A stretch of 64,000 nucleotides of DNA. Source: Microbacterium sp. MAH-37. Its GTDB lineage: Bacteria; Actinomycetota; Actinomycetes; Actinomycetales; Microbacteriaceae. Within the stretch, counting starts at the first letter, position 1. Each line of letters begins with the position of its first letter. Position numbers and translations under genes: made by a program. A model generated the notes under the pieces. The model was given only the letters and a program-made list of their open reading frames with translations. It did not search any database and was not told the origin of the DNA. Of this stretch, positions 34,601-43,265 are shown in pieces. Location: positions 1 through 64,000 of the forward strand of contig NZ_WSEN01000001.1 in assembly GCF_009758255.1 (NCBI RefSeq), written 5' to 3'.

Positions 34601-34850
34601 ACTGAGGAGAAAAAGGCTCAGCGCTGGTGCCTGCCGCCGCACGTATGCGGATGGTGACGTGAGTCTGCGGCGTGATCAGTTCACTCACCCGCATGCCTCC
34701 TCGTACGACCAGTTCGACGAAGCGCGCAGGAGAGTTCGCGGCCGCTTCGATCCTTCTCTTCAGATCCTCGATGTCCTGTCCGCGTTCGAGGACGAAGGTG
34801 GTGCCGTCGATGGACACCTCGGTCTGCGTCTCGAATACTGCCTCGTCCAT
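34581..34850 (-). CDS. Small hypothetical protein (89 aa)
   Basis: The sequence has a clear beta-alpha-beta pattern (VSIDGTTFVLERGQDIEDLKRRIEAAA..FVELVVRGGMRVSELI), reasonable codon use and an acidic N-terminus. I recognise no family. It overlaps DUF2071 tail-to-tail by 20 nt. The surrounding stretch (34850-34960) is poorer in GC than the rest. Probably real, but based on coding appearance only. Confidence 0.55.
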   Translation of the reverse strand: MDEAVFETQTEVSIDGTTFVLERGQDIEDLKRRIEAAANSPARFVELVVRGGMRVSELITPQTHVTIRIRAAAGTSAEPFSPQFMEWDL

Positions 34851-34951
34851 ACCAGGACTCTCACGCCGGTTCAGTACACAGCAAATGGGGTTGAAAGACT
34901 CGGAAGATTCTGGAAGCGCTTCAGATCGTGGGGATCGTTCTATGGTTCAGT

Positions 34952-35263
34952 ATGGGCAGGCTCAAGTACGACGGAACTTCGGGACCGATCACCGTTGACG
35001 ACGTGACTCTGGCGCACGTCAAAGTCGTCATAGCGACGAAGCTCCGCAGGCAGGAGAGCTTCATGATGACGTGGTTGCATCCGGAAGGTGAACCCGACGC
35101 CCGCATCACCATCTGGATCCACCCGGCCATCCCCCTGCAGTTCGGTTTCGACCGGTCCGAGATCCCTCAGTTGAGCACCACCCGGATCAAGGCGATGATG
35201 GCGCGGCTCAATGCGACGGGCGAGCTCAATCTGAATCTGCTCGAGGACGACGCCGACGCCTGA
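34952..35263 (+). CDS. DUF7882-type small protein (103 aa)
   Basis: It begins MGRLKYDG and continues with the conserved KLRRQESFMMTW and ARITIWIHPAIPLQFGFDRSEI segments of a small family common in Microbacteriaceae, sometimes mislabelled as an ATP-dependent ligase fragment. Function unknown. ATG 34952 is chosen because the family starts there; a TATGGT box lies 5 nt upstream (possibly leaderless). An in-frame GTG at 34928 is less likely. Confidence 0.75.
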   Translation: MGRLKYDGTSGPITVDDVTLAHVKVVIATKLRRQESFMMTWLHPEGEPDARITIWIHPAIPLQFGFDRSEIPQLSTTRIKAMMARLNATGELNLNLLEDDADA

Positions 35264-35306
35264 CCGTTCTTCTGCTGCGGTGGCAGCCGGGTCATCTGGG
35301 CACTGT

Positions 35307-35477
35307 TCAGCCGCCTGACGGGTTCTCGAGCGGCTTGCCGTTCTCGCCGGTCGTCTCCTCGTCGAGCACCTTCCGCTGCTTGTACTGCTCGTCGGGTTCC
35401 TCCGGCGCCCCGCCCGAGGCGACATCCGCCTGCTCGTCGGGGCCCGGGGTGCCCTGCGTGTTCGTCGGGTCACTCAT
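35307..35477 (-). CDS. Small acidic hydrophilic protein (56 aa)
   Basis: A charged, Gly/Pro/Glu-rich and probably disordered peptide (MSDPTNTQGTPGPDEQADVA at the start). AAAGGAGA lies 6-7 nt before ATG 35477, a strong ribosome site. Similar short disordered proteins are common near stress genes in actinobacteria; I recognise no family. Confidence 0.6.
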   Translation of the reverse strand: MSDPTNTQGTPGPDEQADVASGGAPEEPDEQYKQRKVLDEETTGENGKPLENPSGG

Positions 35478-35696
35478 GCTCTCTCCTTTGCTCGGTCCGA
35501 GGACCGTAAGCGCGGGAGTCAGCACAAGGGAGGGGGTTGACTGCAGCGGCTGGGGTTCCGACACTGCGGTTGGTGCGCTCCCGCTCAACGCGCGGATCGC
35601 CTCAGAGCATCCACCGAAGCCGATGCAGAGGCCGGCGGACCTTTCTCACGCCTGAAAGCCTGGTTCGGGGTATCCGTCAGGTGGTGGACTGGTGTC

Positions 35697-36146
35697 ATGG
35701 AGACTCGCGACATCCTGATGGTGCCCGTGTACTTCTCCTCGAGTTCTTCGGGAATGGTGCGCGGCTTCGCCGAGCGACTGCGGCGGCCGGTCTTCGACCT
35801 CGCCGTGCGCGAGGTCAGGCAGTCCGTTCCGGAGGGACCGTGGGTGCTGCTGACGCCGTCGTACGTCACGGGCAATCCCCTGAACGACACGATCCCGGAG
35901 CCGGTGAAGCGGTTCCTGTCCCGCCCGCGTACGAGGCGGCTGATGGTGGGCGTGATGGGATCGGGCAATCGCAACTTCGGTGCGCACTACCAGGCGGCGT
36001 GCCGGCACATCGCGCGGGCATCGAGGCGTCCGGTGCTGCTCGAGTTCGAACTGCAGGGCACGCTGGAGGACGTCGAGCAGGCCCGGCGGGTGCTCACCGT
36101 CGTGGATCGCCGGCTGGCGGGGATCACGCGGCCAGGACAGAGCTGA
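35697..36146 (+). CDS. NrdI-like flavodoxin, orphan (149 aa)
   Basis: NrdI is the FMN protein that generates the oxidant for the manganese cofactor of class Ib ribonucleotide reductase. Seen are VYFSSSSSGMVRGFAERL (FMN phosphate loop), LLTPSYVTGNPLND, GVMGSGNRNFGAHYQAA and the ending LLEFELQGTLEDVEQA. The Asn-Thr after the Ser loop is replaced by Gly-Met. No nrdH, nrdE or nrdF lies next to it, unlike the usual operon. Confidence 0.82.
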   Translation: METRDILMVPVYFSSSSSGMVRGFAERLRRPVFDLAVREVRQSVPEGPWVLLTPSYVTGNPLNDTIPEPVKRFLSRPRTRRLMVGVMGSGNRNFGAHYQAACRHIARASRRPVLLEFELQGTLEDVEQARRVLTVVDRRLAGITRPGQS

Positions 36147-36204
36147 CCCGGCCGGATGCGGCGGACCTAGGAGGCCCACGGCCTGTGCGGTAACCGGCGG
36201 CACA

Positions 36205-36254
36205 TCGTCGCTTCGTCCTGCCACTCGTCGCAGATCCGACACCGTTCGTCGCAG
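36205..36254 (+). promoter_or_regulatory. Phased direct repeats upstream of the RidA/PLP operon (candidate LytTR sites)
   Basis: TCGTCGCAG occurs at 36225-36233 and 36246-36254, exactly 21 bp apart, with a partial third copy (TCGTCGC) at 36205-36211. The segment ACCGTTCGT (36241-36249) fits the LytTR half-site pattern. A TACCGT box at 36305-36310 could be the -10. Confidence 0.5.
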
Positions 36255-36377
36255 GAACGCGCAGCACGGGGCCAACGCCGTCGCGCGCTCCCGACCCGCG
36301 TTCCTACCGTGTCAGCACGCGATGAAGCACACGAGAGCATGCAACGCGTCGTGCCGACGAACTCGAAGGAGAGTCAG

Positions 36378-36902
36378 TTGTCCACATACCGTTCCGCACC
36401 CCGGTCGATGGTCCTCGCCGTCGCCGGGACCGTCCTCGTCACAGGTCTGGTGACGACCGGTCTCCAGGGCGGCTTCGCCCCGGAGACCTCCTCCGTCCCG
36501 GGACATTCCCCGGGCTCCTCCAAGAAGGTCCTGCAGACCGATGACGCCCCCGCCGCGATCGGCCCGTACTCCCAGGGGATAGCGGCAGGGCGAACGATCT
36601 ACGTCTCGGGGCAACTGCCCATCGACCCGAAGGTCGGGAAGATCGACAACAGCCAGTCGATCTCCGAGCAGACCGCCCTGTCGGTGCAGAACGTCCGAGC
36701 CGTGCTGAAGGAGGCGAGGCTCGATCTCGACGACGTCGTCAGCGCGACCGTCTATCTGTCCGACATGGACGACTTCGCCGCCTTCAACGAGGTCTACGCC
36801 GAGTACTTCGGCACCGAAGCCGCGCCGGCGCGCGCGACCGTCGAGGTCGCGGCGCTACCGCAGGGAGCAAAAGTCGAGATCAGCGCGATCGCCGTTCGAT
36901 AG
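36378..36902 (+). CDS. RidA-family enamine/imine deaminase with N-terminal export segment (174 aa)
   Basis: RidA hydrolyses reactive enamines/imines such as 2-aminoacrylate to the keto acid and ammonia. The key residues are kept: Tyr in AIGPYSQ (64), catalytic Arg152 in APARATVEV and Glu in KVEISAIA. Cytoplasmic RidA is about 130 aa; here about 48 residues precede it, with Arg5/Arg9 and a hydrophobic segment (11-29), i.e. a signal peptide or membrane anchor. TTG 36378 is chosen for its AAGGAGAG site (36366-36373); ATG 36339 and GTG 36309 are alternatives. Four bases separate it from the Tat-exported PLP enzyme gene. Confidence 0.82.
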   Translation: MSTYRSAPRSMVLAVAGTVLVTGLVTTGLQGGFAPETSSVPGHSPGSSKKVLQTDDAPAAIGPYSQGIAAGRTIYVSGQLPIDPKVGKIDNSQSISEQTALSVQNVRAVLKEARLDLDDVVSATVYLSDMDDFAAFNEVYAEYFGTEAAPARATVEVAALPQGAKVEISAIAVR

Positions 36903-36905
36903 GAG

Positions 36906-38306
36906 ATGAAGACCATGGAAACGCAGGACATGCAGACATCCGGATTCTCGCGCCGCAACGCGCTCAAGCTCTTCGGCGCCGGAGCAGGAGCCGTCGGACT
37001 AAGCACCCTCGGCCTCGCCTCGCCCGCGGGCGCGACGTCCTCCGCCGTCGTCCCCGCCGCCAACGACGCGGCGTTCTGGCGCAAGGTCGAGCAGATGTTC
37101 GTGCTCGACAAGCGCATCCTCTACATGAACGTCGGAACCGTCGGCTCGCCGCCGCGTCAGGTGCTCGACGTCGTCGACGCCGTCCACCGGCAGGTCGCGC
37201 GGGACGCCGAGGCCTCCTACAGCGATTTCGCGGACGTGCGCCAGACGATCGCCACGGCGCACGGCGTCGACAAGGACGAGATCGTCATCACGCACAACAC
37301 CTCGGACGGCATGTCGAAGGCGCTGCTCGGCCTGAACCTGCGTGTGGGCGACGAGATCCTGACGACCAACCACGAGCACGGCGGCGGCAACACCCCGATG
37401 GCGATGCTGCACGATCGTCAGGGCGTGGTGATCAAGCGGGTGGAACTGCCGATCGGCGGCGAGCAGAAGGCCGAGGAGATCGTCGAGCTCTTCCGGGCCG
37501 GCATCACCGGCCGCACCAAGCTGATCATGTTCTCCGCGCCGACGTACCTCACGGGCACGATGCTGCCGATCAGGGAGCTCGCCCTGCTCGCGCAGGAGCA
37601 CGGGATCCCCACGCTCGTCGACGGCGCGCACATCCCCGGGATGATGAACTACAACTTCCGGGAGCTCGGCGTCGACTTTCTCGCGGCATCGGCCGCGAAG
37701 TGGCAGTGCGGCCCCGGAGGCACAGGCATCCTCTACATCCGCAACCGCGTGAACGCGGCGAACCCGAACCCGCTGCCGGAGTTCTGGCCGATCGTGTCGT
37801 CTGGTTACCCGACCGACGGGTCGGTGGATCTGCGCCATCGCGACCAGTCCCAGGACATCGGCAAGTACCTGCAGTCCGTCGGAAACGGCAGCAAGGCGCT
37901 CAACGCCGGAGTGCAGAAGGCCTCCGAGGTCTGGGAGCAGATCGGGCGCCAGCGCATCCAGGAGCACATCGTCGGGCTCGGGGACTATCTCAAGGAGCAG
38001 GTCGTCGAGCGCTGGGGAGCCTCGGCGCTCTACTCGGCGAAGTCGGATGCCCGGCTCACCTGCGCGCTGACGGGGTTCAACCCCTTCCAGAACCCGGCCG
38101 ATGTGAAGAACTCGCAGAAGTCCGCCGACTTCGTCGCTCGCCTGCTCGACGAGTACCGGATCGAGATCCGCAACACCTCGGTGGCGGTCATCGGCGACAC
38201 GGTGAAGCACAGTCCGGTGCGCGTGTCGACGCACCTGTTCCACCAGCGGGACGACGTCGACCGGCTCGTCGACGCGGCCTGGAAGCTGTCCAAGCGGATG
38301 GCCTGA
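36906..38306 (+). CDS. Tat-exported class V aminotransferase-fold PLP enzyme (466 aa)
   Basis: The N-terminus has a twin-arginine signal (SRRNALKLFGAGAGAVGLS, Arg16-Arg17) ending near ASPAGA, so the folded holoenzyme would leave the cytoplasm with its cofactor. The body is a class V PLP enzyme like isopenicillin-N epimerase or cysteine desulfurase: HNTSDGMSKAL, NHEHGGGNTP, VDGAHIPGMM with the PLP Asp, and Lys265 in ASAAKWQCGPGGTG. Reaction unknown; transamination, epimerisation or beta-elimination are possible. ATG 36915 is an alternative start. It forms an operon with exported RidA. Confidence 0.85.
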   Translation: MKTMETQDMQTSGFSRRNALKLFGAGAGAVGLSTLGLASPAGATSSAVVPAANDAAFWRKVEQMFVLDKRILYMNVGTVGSPPRQVLDVVDAVHRQVARDAEASYSDFADVRQTIATAHGVDKDEIVITHNTSDGMSKALLGLNLRVGDEILTTNHEHGGGNTPMAMLHDRQGVVIKRVELPIGGEQKAEEIVELFRAGITGRTKLIMFSAPTYLTGTMLPIRELALLAQEHGIPTLVDGAHIPGMMNYNFRELGVDFLAASAAKWQCGPGGTGILYIRNRVNAANPNPLPEFWPIVSSGYPTDGSVDLRHRDQSQDIGKYLQSVGNGSKALNAGVQKASEVWEQIGRQRIQEHIVGLGDYLKEQVVERWGASALYSAKSDARLTCALTGFNPFQNPADVKNSQKSADFVARLLDEYRIEIRNTSVAVIGDTVKHSPVRVSTHLFHQRDDVDRLVDAAWKLSKRMA

Positions 38307-38317
38307 TCCGAGGGGCC

Positions 38318-38352
38318 CAGCCGGCGCATCCGTTCCGCGGATGCGCCGGCTG
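38318..38352 (+). terminator. 15-bp hairpin between the PLP enzyme gene and cstA
   Basis: Arms 38318-38332 and 38338-38352 are perfectly complementary (CAGCCGGCGCATCCG) with a 5-nt loop. It would end or weaken read-through from the ridA/PLP operon into cstA. Confidence 0.8.
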
Positions 38353-38411
38353 CCCCGTCCCTGCACGTACGCACCCACCCGAAAACACCATCGCGTCTCG
38401 AGGAGGAGACC

Positions 38412-40685
38412 ATGACATCCACCCCAGCCGCCGGCGACGGCGCTCGCGCCGCCGAGAAGGCGCCCGACACCCCACCCGTCGCCGTACCCGAGGCGGACCT
38501 CAAGCGGGATGCCCGCTGGACACCCCTGAAGATCGTGATCTGGGCGGCCATCGCGCTGCTCGGCGGTGTCGCCTGGACGATGCTCGCCTTCATCCGTGGC
38601 GAGACCGTCAACGCGATCTGGTTCGTCTTCGCGTCAGTGTGCACATATCTGATCGGGTACCGGTTCTACTCGAAGGTGATCGAGAAGTACATCACCCGCC
38701 CGGACGACCGCCGCGCCACCCCGGCTGAGATCCGCGACGACGGCAAGGACTACGTTCCCACCGACCGCAGGGTGCTCTTCGGGCATCACTTCGCCGCCAT
38801 CGCCGGCGCCGGACCGCTGGTCGGGCCCGTGCTCGCAGCGCAGATGGGATTCCTCCCGGGCACCATCTGGATCATCGTCGGCGTCGTGCTCGCAGGCGCG
38901 GTGCAGGACTACACCGTGCTCTTCTTCTCGATGCGCCGCGGAGGACGGTCGATCGGGCAGATGGCGCGTGACGTGCTGGGCAAGGTCGGCGGGACGGCGG
39001 CGATCATCGCGTCGCTGCTCATCATGATCATCATCGTCGCGATCCTCGCCCTCGTCGTCGTCAACGCGCTCGGCGAGAGCCCGTGGGGCGTCTTCAGCGT
39101 CGCCATGACGCTGCCCATCGCGATCTTCATGGGGCTGTACCTGCGCTTCCTGCGCCCCGGCCGGATCACCGAGGTGTCGCTGATCGGCTTCGTGCTGCTG
39201 ATCGCCGCGATCATCGGGGGCGGCGTGGTGGCCGGCACCGAATGGGGCCAGGCGATGTTCCACCTGGACCGCTCGGTGATCGCCTGGGGCATCATCATCT
39301 ACGGCTTCATCGCGGCCGTCCTGCCGGTGTGGCTGCTGCTCGCTCCCCGCGACTACCTCTCCACGTTCATGAAGATCGGCGTGATCGTCATGCTGGCGGC
39401 TGCCATCGTCATCGTGCGCCCCGAGATCACGGTGCCCGCGTTCACCGACTTCGCCTTCACAGGTCTCGGTCCGGTGTTCTCCGGACCGCTCTTCCCCTTC
39501 CTGTTCGTGACGATCGCCTGCGGGGCGCTCTCCGGCTTCCACGCGCTCATCTCCTCCGGCACCACGCCGAAGATGGTCGAGAAGGAGCGGCAGACCCGGT
39601 TCATCGGGTACGGCGGGATGCTGATGGAGTCGTTCGTCGCGATCATGGCGCTCGTCGCCGCGATCTCGATCGACCAGGGCATCTACTTCGCGATGAACGC
39701 GCCGGCAGCGCTCACCGGGGGAACACCCGAGGCAGCGGTCGCGTTCGTCAACTCCCTCGGCCTGACCGGGGTGCAGTTGACCCCGGACATGCTGACCTCG
39801 ACGGCCGCAGCCGTGGGGGAGGAGACGATCATCTCCCGCACCGGTGGAGCACCGACCCTGGCGCTCGGTCTCGCGCACATCATGCAGCAGATCGGGGGAG
39901 GTACGGCTCTGATGGGCTTCTGGTACCACTTCGCGATCATGTTCGAGGCGCTGTTCATCCTCACGGCCGTCGATGCGGGGACTCGCGTGGCACGCTTCAT
40001 GCTGCAGGACTCCATCGGCGCCTGGGTGCCGAAGTTCCGTGACATCAGCTGGCGCCCGGGCGTGTGGATCTGCACGGCGATCATGGTCGCCGGGTGGGGT
40101 TACATCCTCATCCTCGGTGTCACGGATCCGCTCGGCGGGATCAACACCTTCTTCCCGCTTTTCGGCATCGCCAACCAGCTGCTCGCGGCGATCGCGCTGG
40201 CGGTGGTCTTCGCGATCGTGGCCAAGCGGGGTCCGAGCTACGTGCGCTGGCTGTGGATCATCGGCGTGCCGCTGGCGTTCACCGCGGTGATCACGATCAC
40301 GGCGTCGATGTACAAGATCTTCTCGCCGGTGCCGGCCATCGGATACTGGGCCAACAACGCGAAGTACCGTGCCGCTCAGGCCACCGGCGACGGCAGCCTC
40401 GGCACGCCCGAGATGGTGGAGGCGGTGATCCGCAACACTGCGGTCCAGGGCACGCTGTCGATCATCTTCGTCGTACTGACGATCGTCGTCATCCTCGTCG
40501 CGGCCGGTTCTGCGATCAACTCGATCCGTCGGGGCCTCAGCGACGACGGGGAGGACGCCCCGGTGCCCTCGCAGCGCTTCGCGCCGGCGGGTCTGATCGC
40601 GAGCCGTTCGGAGCGCGAGCTCGAGGCGCGGTGGCAGGTGTACGACGCCGAGCGCGGTGTGTCGCGTCAGACGGGGCAGCACTGA
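38412..40685 (+). CDS. cstA: CstA/BtsT-family carbon-starvation transporter (757 aa)
   Basis: A large permease with about 16-18 TM segments; motifs VLFGHHFAAIAGAGPLVGP, AGAVQDYTVLFFSMRRGG and GALSGFHALISSGTTPKM are diagnostic. Family members take up peptides or, as BtsT and CstA in E. coli, pyruvate with protons. The ATG at 38412 has GAGGAGGAGA upstream. It is followed, with a TGATG overlap, by its usual small partner YbdD, and then by a LytS/LytTR system, the regulator class that controls btsT. Confidence 0.95.
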   Translation: MTSTPAAGDGARAAEKAPDTPPVAVPEADLKRDARWTPLKIVIWAAIALLGGVAWTMLAFIRGETVNAIWFVFASVCTYLIGYRFYSKVIEKYITRPDDRRATPAEIRDDGKDYVPTDRRVLFGHHFAAIAGAGPLVGPVLAAQMGFLPGTIWIIVGVVLAGAVQDYTVLFFSMRRGGRSIGQMARDVLGKVGGTAAIIASLLIMIIIVAILALVVVNALGESPWGVFSVAMTLPIAIFMGLYLRFLRPGRITEVSLIGFVLLIAAIIGGGVVAGTEWGQAMFHLDRSVIAWGIIIYGFIAAVLPVWLLLAPRDYLSTFMKIGVIVMLAAAIVIVRPEITVPAFTDFAFTGLGPVFSGPLFPFLFVTIACGALSGFHALISSGTTPKMVEKERQTRFIGYGGMLMESFVAIMALVAAISIDQGIYFAMNAPAALTGGTPEAAVAFVNSLGLTGVQLTPDMLTSTAAAVGEETIISRTGGAPTLALGLAHIMQQIGGGTALMGFWYHFAIMFEALFILTAVDAGTRVARFMLQDSIGAWVPKFRDISWRPGVWICTAIMVAGWGYILILGVTDPLGGINTFFPLFGIANQLLAAIALAVVFAIVAKRGPSYVRWLWIIGVPLAFTAVITITASMYKIFSPVPAIGYWANNAKYRAAQATGDGSLGTPEMVEAVIRNTAVQGTLSIIFVVLTIVVILVAAGSAINSIRRGLSDDGEDAPVPSQRFAPAGLIASRSERELEARWQVYDAERGVSRQTGQH

Positions 40686-40921
40686 TGTCCGTCGATGGCC
40701 GGGGCTTGCCGTCCGCATCCGCCACCTTCGGGCGGCGGGTGCGGGCAGCGCTCGCGAGCGTCCGCTGGTACGTGACCGCGCTGATGGGCGACCGCGCCTA
40801 TGCCGACTTCGTCGCTCACCAGCGCAGGAATCATCCAGGCGCCGATATCCCCACGGAACGCGAATTCTGGTGCGACCGGATGGCGGAGCAGGACCGCAAT
40901 CCAGGCGCACGATGCTGCTGA
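40685..40921 (+). CDS. YbdD/YjiX-family small protein (78 aa)
   Basis: A short basic protein with the conserved core WYVTALMGDRAYADFVAHQ followed by HPGADIPTEREFW. It is encoded after CstA/BtsT in many bacteria and is needed for full pyruvate uptake in some. Its start overlaps the cstA stop, so translation is coupled. A C-terminal Cys-Cys follows the core. Confidence 0.88.
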   Translation: MSVDGRGLPSASATFGRRVRAALASVRWYVTALMGDRAYADFVAHQRRNHPGADIPTEREFWCDRMAEQDRNPGARCC

Positions 40922-40942
40922 CTCGGCCCTAGGCTGAGGCGC

Positions 40943-42127
40943 ATGACCGACCAGGCTCTGGTTGCGGGTGCATTCGGAGTGGTCGCGGGGGCAATGCTCG
41001 CCCTCGTGGCCCTCTGGATGCTGCGCCTCGCGCGAGGGTCGCGGGTTCTCGGTGGCGAGGCGGAGCGCGCGACGAGCCGCACCCTGCACCTCGCGGGCCT
41101 GGCCGCTGCAGAGCTGCGCTCCGACCGTGGGCCGGACCTCGTGCGTGCCGCCCGTCACCTGCGCAACCTGCTCGGAGTGCAGGCAGTCGCCTTCGTGACC
41201 ACGGAGGGAGCGATCGCGATCGACGGCTCCATCAGCGGACTGGAGAATTCGGCGCAGCGGATCGCCGCCCGGGTCCGGGAGACGGGGCGCCGCCAGGTGT
41301 TCCCCCGGCGCAGCAGGGACGACGGCTCGCACGAGGCGGTCGGAGCGCCGATGACGGTCGACGGAGAGAGCAGGGGAGTGCTGATCGCCTTCGCCGAGAC
41401 CGTGCGGGGTCCCCTTGTACGTGCCACCGGAGATGTGGCGGAATGGTGCGCGGCGCAGATCGCTCTGACCGAGCTGGAGGATTCGCGCGCGAGCCTGGCC
41501 GAGGCCGAATTGCGCAGCCTGCGCGCCCAGATCAGCCCGCACTTCATCTACAACTCGCTGGCGGCGATCGCGTCGTTCATCACCACCGATCCGGTGCGGG
41601 CCCGGACGCTGGTACTCGACTTCGCCGACTTCACCCGGTACTCGTTCCGGCAGAAGGGGGAGTTCGCGACCCTCGCGCAGGAGCTCGGCAGCATCCGCAA
41701 CTATCTCCAGCTGGAGCGCGCGAGGTTCGGCGATCGGCTCGACGTCCGCCTGCAGATCGCGCCGGAGACACTGTCGACGGTGATCCCGTTCCTCTCGGTG
41801 CAGCCGCTCGTCGAGAACGCGGTGCGGCACGGCCTCGAACCACTTGCCTCCGGCGGGCGCATCGTCATCGCCGCCGCTGATGAGACGACGCACACCGAGA
41901 TATCCGTTGAAGACGACGGAGCGGGCATGGATCCGCAACGGGTGCAGCGGGCGCTCACCGACCCGGCGGGAACGTCCCACATCGGCCTGCGCAACGTCGA
42001 CACGCGGCTGCGGCGGCTGTACGGGAAGGAAGGCGGTCTCATCATCGAGACGAACATCGACGCCGGTACCATGGTCCGGATGCGGATTCCGAAGTCGCAA
42101 CCGCTGCATGAGACGGACGCGCCATGA
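40943..42127 (+). CDS. LytS-type sensor histidine kinase (394 aa)
   Basis: One N-terminal TM segment (about 8-28), a GAF-like sensor region (about 60-170), then the His_kinase domain with His200 in RAQISPHFIYNSLAAI and an ATPase domain (QPLVENAVRHGL, EDDGAGMD, IGLRNVDTRLRRLYG). It lacks the multi-TM 5TMR sensor of BtsS/LytS, so its signal is probably cytoplasmic or delivered by a transporter. TAGGCT lies 7 nt before ATG 40943 (own leaderless promoter possible). Coupled to the regulator by ATGA. Confidence 0.93.
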   Translation: MTDQALVAGAFGVVAGAMLALVALWMLRLARGSRVLGGEAERATSRTLHLAGLAAAELRSDRGPDLVRAARHLRNLLGVQAVAFVTTEGAIAIDGSISGLENSAQRIAARVRETGRRQVFPRRSRDDGSHEAVGAPMTVDGESRGVLIAFAETVRGPLVRATGDVAEWCAAQIALTELEDSRASLAEAELRSLRAQISPHFIYNSLAAIASFITTDPVRARTLVLDFADFTRYSFRQKGEFATLAQELGSIRNYLQLERARFGDRLDVRLQIAPETLSTVIPFLSVQPLVENAVRHGLEPLASGGRIVIAAADETTHTEISVEDDGAGMDPQRVQRALTDPAGTSHIGLRNVDTRLRRLYGKEGGLIIETNIDAGTMVRMRIPKSQPLHETDAP

Positions 42128-42852
42128 TCGTGGATGTACTCGTCGCCGACGACGAGGCGCCCGCCCTTGCCGAGCTCGTGGCACTGCTCGAGATGGATGC
42201 CAGGATCGGCGCCATCCACGCCGTGTCCAGTGGCGCCGATGCGTTGCGCACGCTGTCGAGCGAAGCCGTGGATGCGGTGTTCCTCGACATCCACATGCCG
42301 GGTGTGGACGGATTCGATCTGGCTCGGGCACTGGACAGGTTCGCGGAGAGGCCGGCCGTCGTCTTCGTGACCGCCGATGACGCGCGGGCGCTCGAAGCCT
42401 TCGACGTGCACGCTCTCGACTACGTCCTCAAGCCGGTCCGGCCGGAGCGACTGCAGCGCGCGGTGGACCGACTGGTCGAAGATCGGCGGACGGGCGACAC
42501 GACCGACGGCGGCGATGAGGAGACCGTTCCGGTGTCGTCGGGGCAGTCGGTGCGTCTCGTGCGACGCGGTGACGTGCGCTGGGTGAAGGCGGAGGGCGAC
42601 TACTCGCGGCTGTGGACCGAATCCGGGGCCAGCCACCTGGTCCGCATCCCCATCTCCGAGCTCGAGGAGCGCTGGTCGGCGGCCGGGTTCGTACGGATCC
42701 ACCGGTCGTATCTCGTGCACGCCGAGGCGGTCACCGAGCTGCGTCTCACCGGGCCACTGCCGGCCGTGGCACTGCCGGAGATCGAGCTGCCTGTGAGTCG
42801 CCGGCTGATACCGTCCGTGCGCAGCCGGCTGGTGAAGGCCGATGCACGATGA
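42124..42852 (+). CDS. LytTR-type response regulator (242 aa)
   Basis: Receiver domain with Asp55 in AVFLDIHMPG and Lys in YVLKPVRPERL, then a LytTR DNA-binding domain from about residue 138 (VRLVRRGDVRWVKAEGDYSRLW..FVRIHRSYLVHAEAVTEL). LytTR proteins bind phased direct repeats. Sited between cstA and a monocarboxylate symporter, it probably controls both, as BtsR and similar systems do for pyruvate or acetate transporters. Confidence 0.95.
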   Translation: MIVDVLVADDEAPALAELVALLEMDARIGAIHAVSSGADALRTLSSEAVDAVFLDIHMPGVDGFDLARALDRFAERPAVVFVTADDARALEAFDVHALDYVLKPVRPERLQRAVDRLVEDRRTGDTTDGGDEETVPVSSGQSVRLVRRGDVRWVKAEGDYSRLWTESGASHLVRIPISELEERWSAAGFVRIHRSYLVHAEAVTELRLTGPLPAVALPEIELPVSRRLIPSVRSRLVKADAR

Positions 42853-43265
42853 ACGAGGACGGCGAGGATGATCGACCGCGTCGGGTGCGCGTCGCCTTCG
42901 ATCCGGCCGTCCTCTCCGCGGATTCTTCCCGTACTCACGGCATCGCGCTGCCGGGGTCGCCGGTGCGGGAGGCCGAGTCGGTCTTCCTGACCGACCTGAT
43001 GCGCGCGCAGCTGCGGCTGGCGGGCGCGTGTCTGATCGGGTTCATCCTGGCTTCGCTGCTGCTCACCGCCGCGATCGTGGTGCTCGCGAGCACCGTGGAC
43101 CCTGTGTTGTTCGGGGTGCCCCTGTCGTGGCTTCTGCAGGCCTACGCCTACTATCCCGTCATCCTCTTCTTCGCGATCGTGTTCGCCCGCAACGCGGCGC
43201 GGAATGAGCGGCGGTTCCGGATGCTGGCCGACGAGGACGACGACGGCGAGGGCGGGGCACGATGA
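42849..43265 (+). CDS. Two-TM partner of the downstream symporter (138 aa)
   Basis: A hydrophilic N-terminus (1-50) precedes two TM segments (about 56-80 and 91-112) and a charged C-terminus. Position and layout match the small membrane protein (DUF485/MctB-like) encoded before ActP/MctC symporters. Overlaps both neighbours by 4 nt. The family link is from context; sequence identity to DUF485 is not obvious. Confidence 0.72.
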   Translation: MNEDGEDDRPRRVRVAFDPAVLSADSSRTHGIALPGSPVREAESVFLTDLMRAQLRLAGACLIGFILASLLLTAAIVVLASTVDPVLFGVPLSWLLQAYAYYPVILFFAIVFARNAARNERRFRMLADEDDDGEGGAR

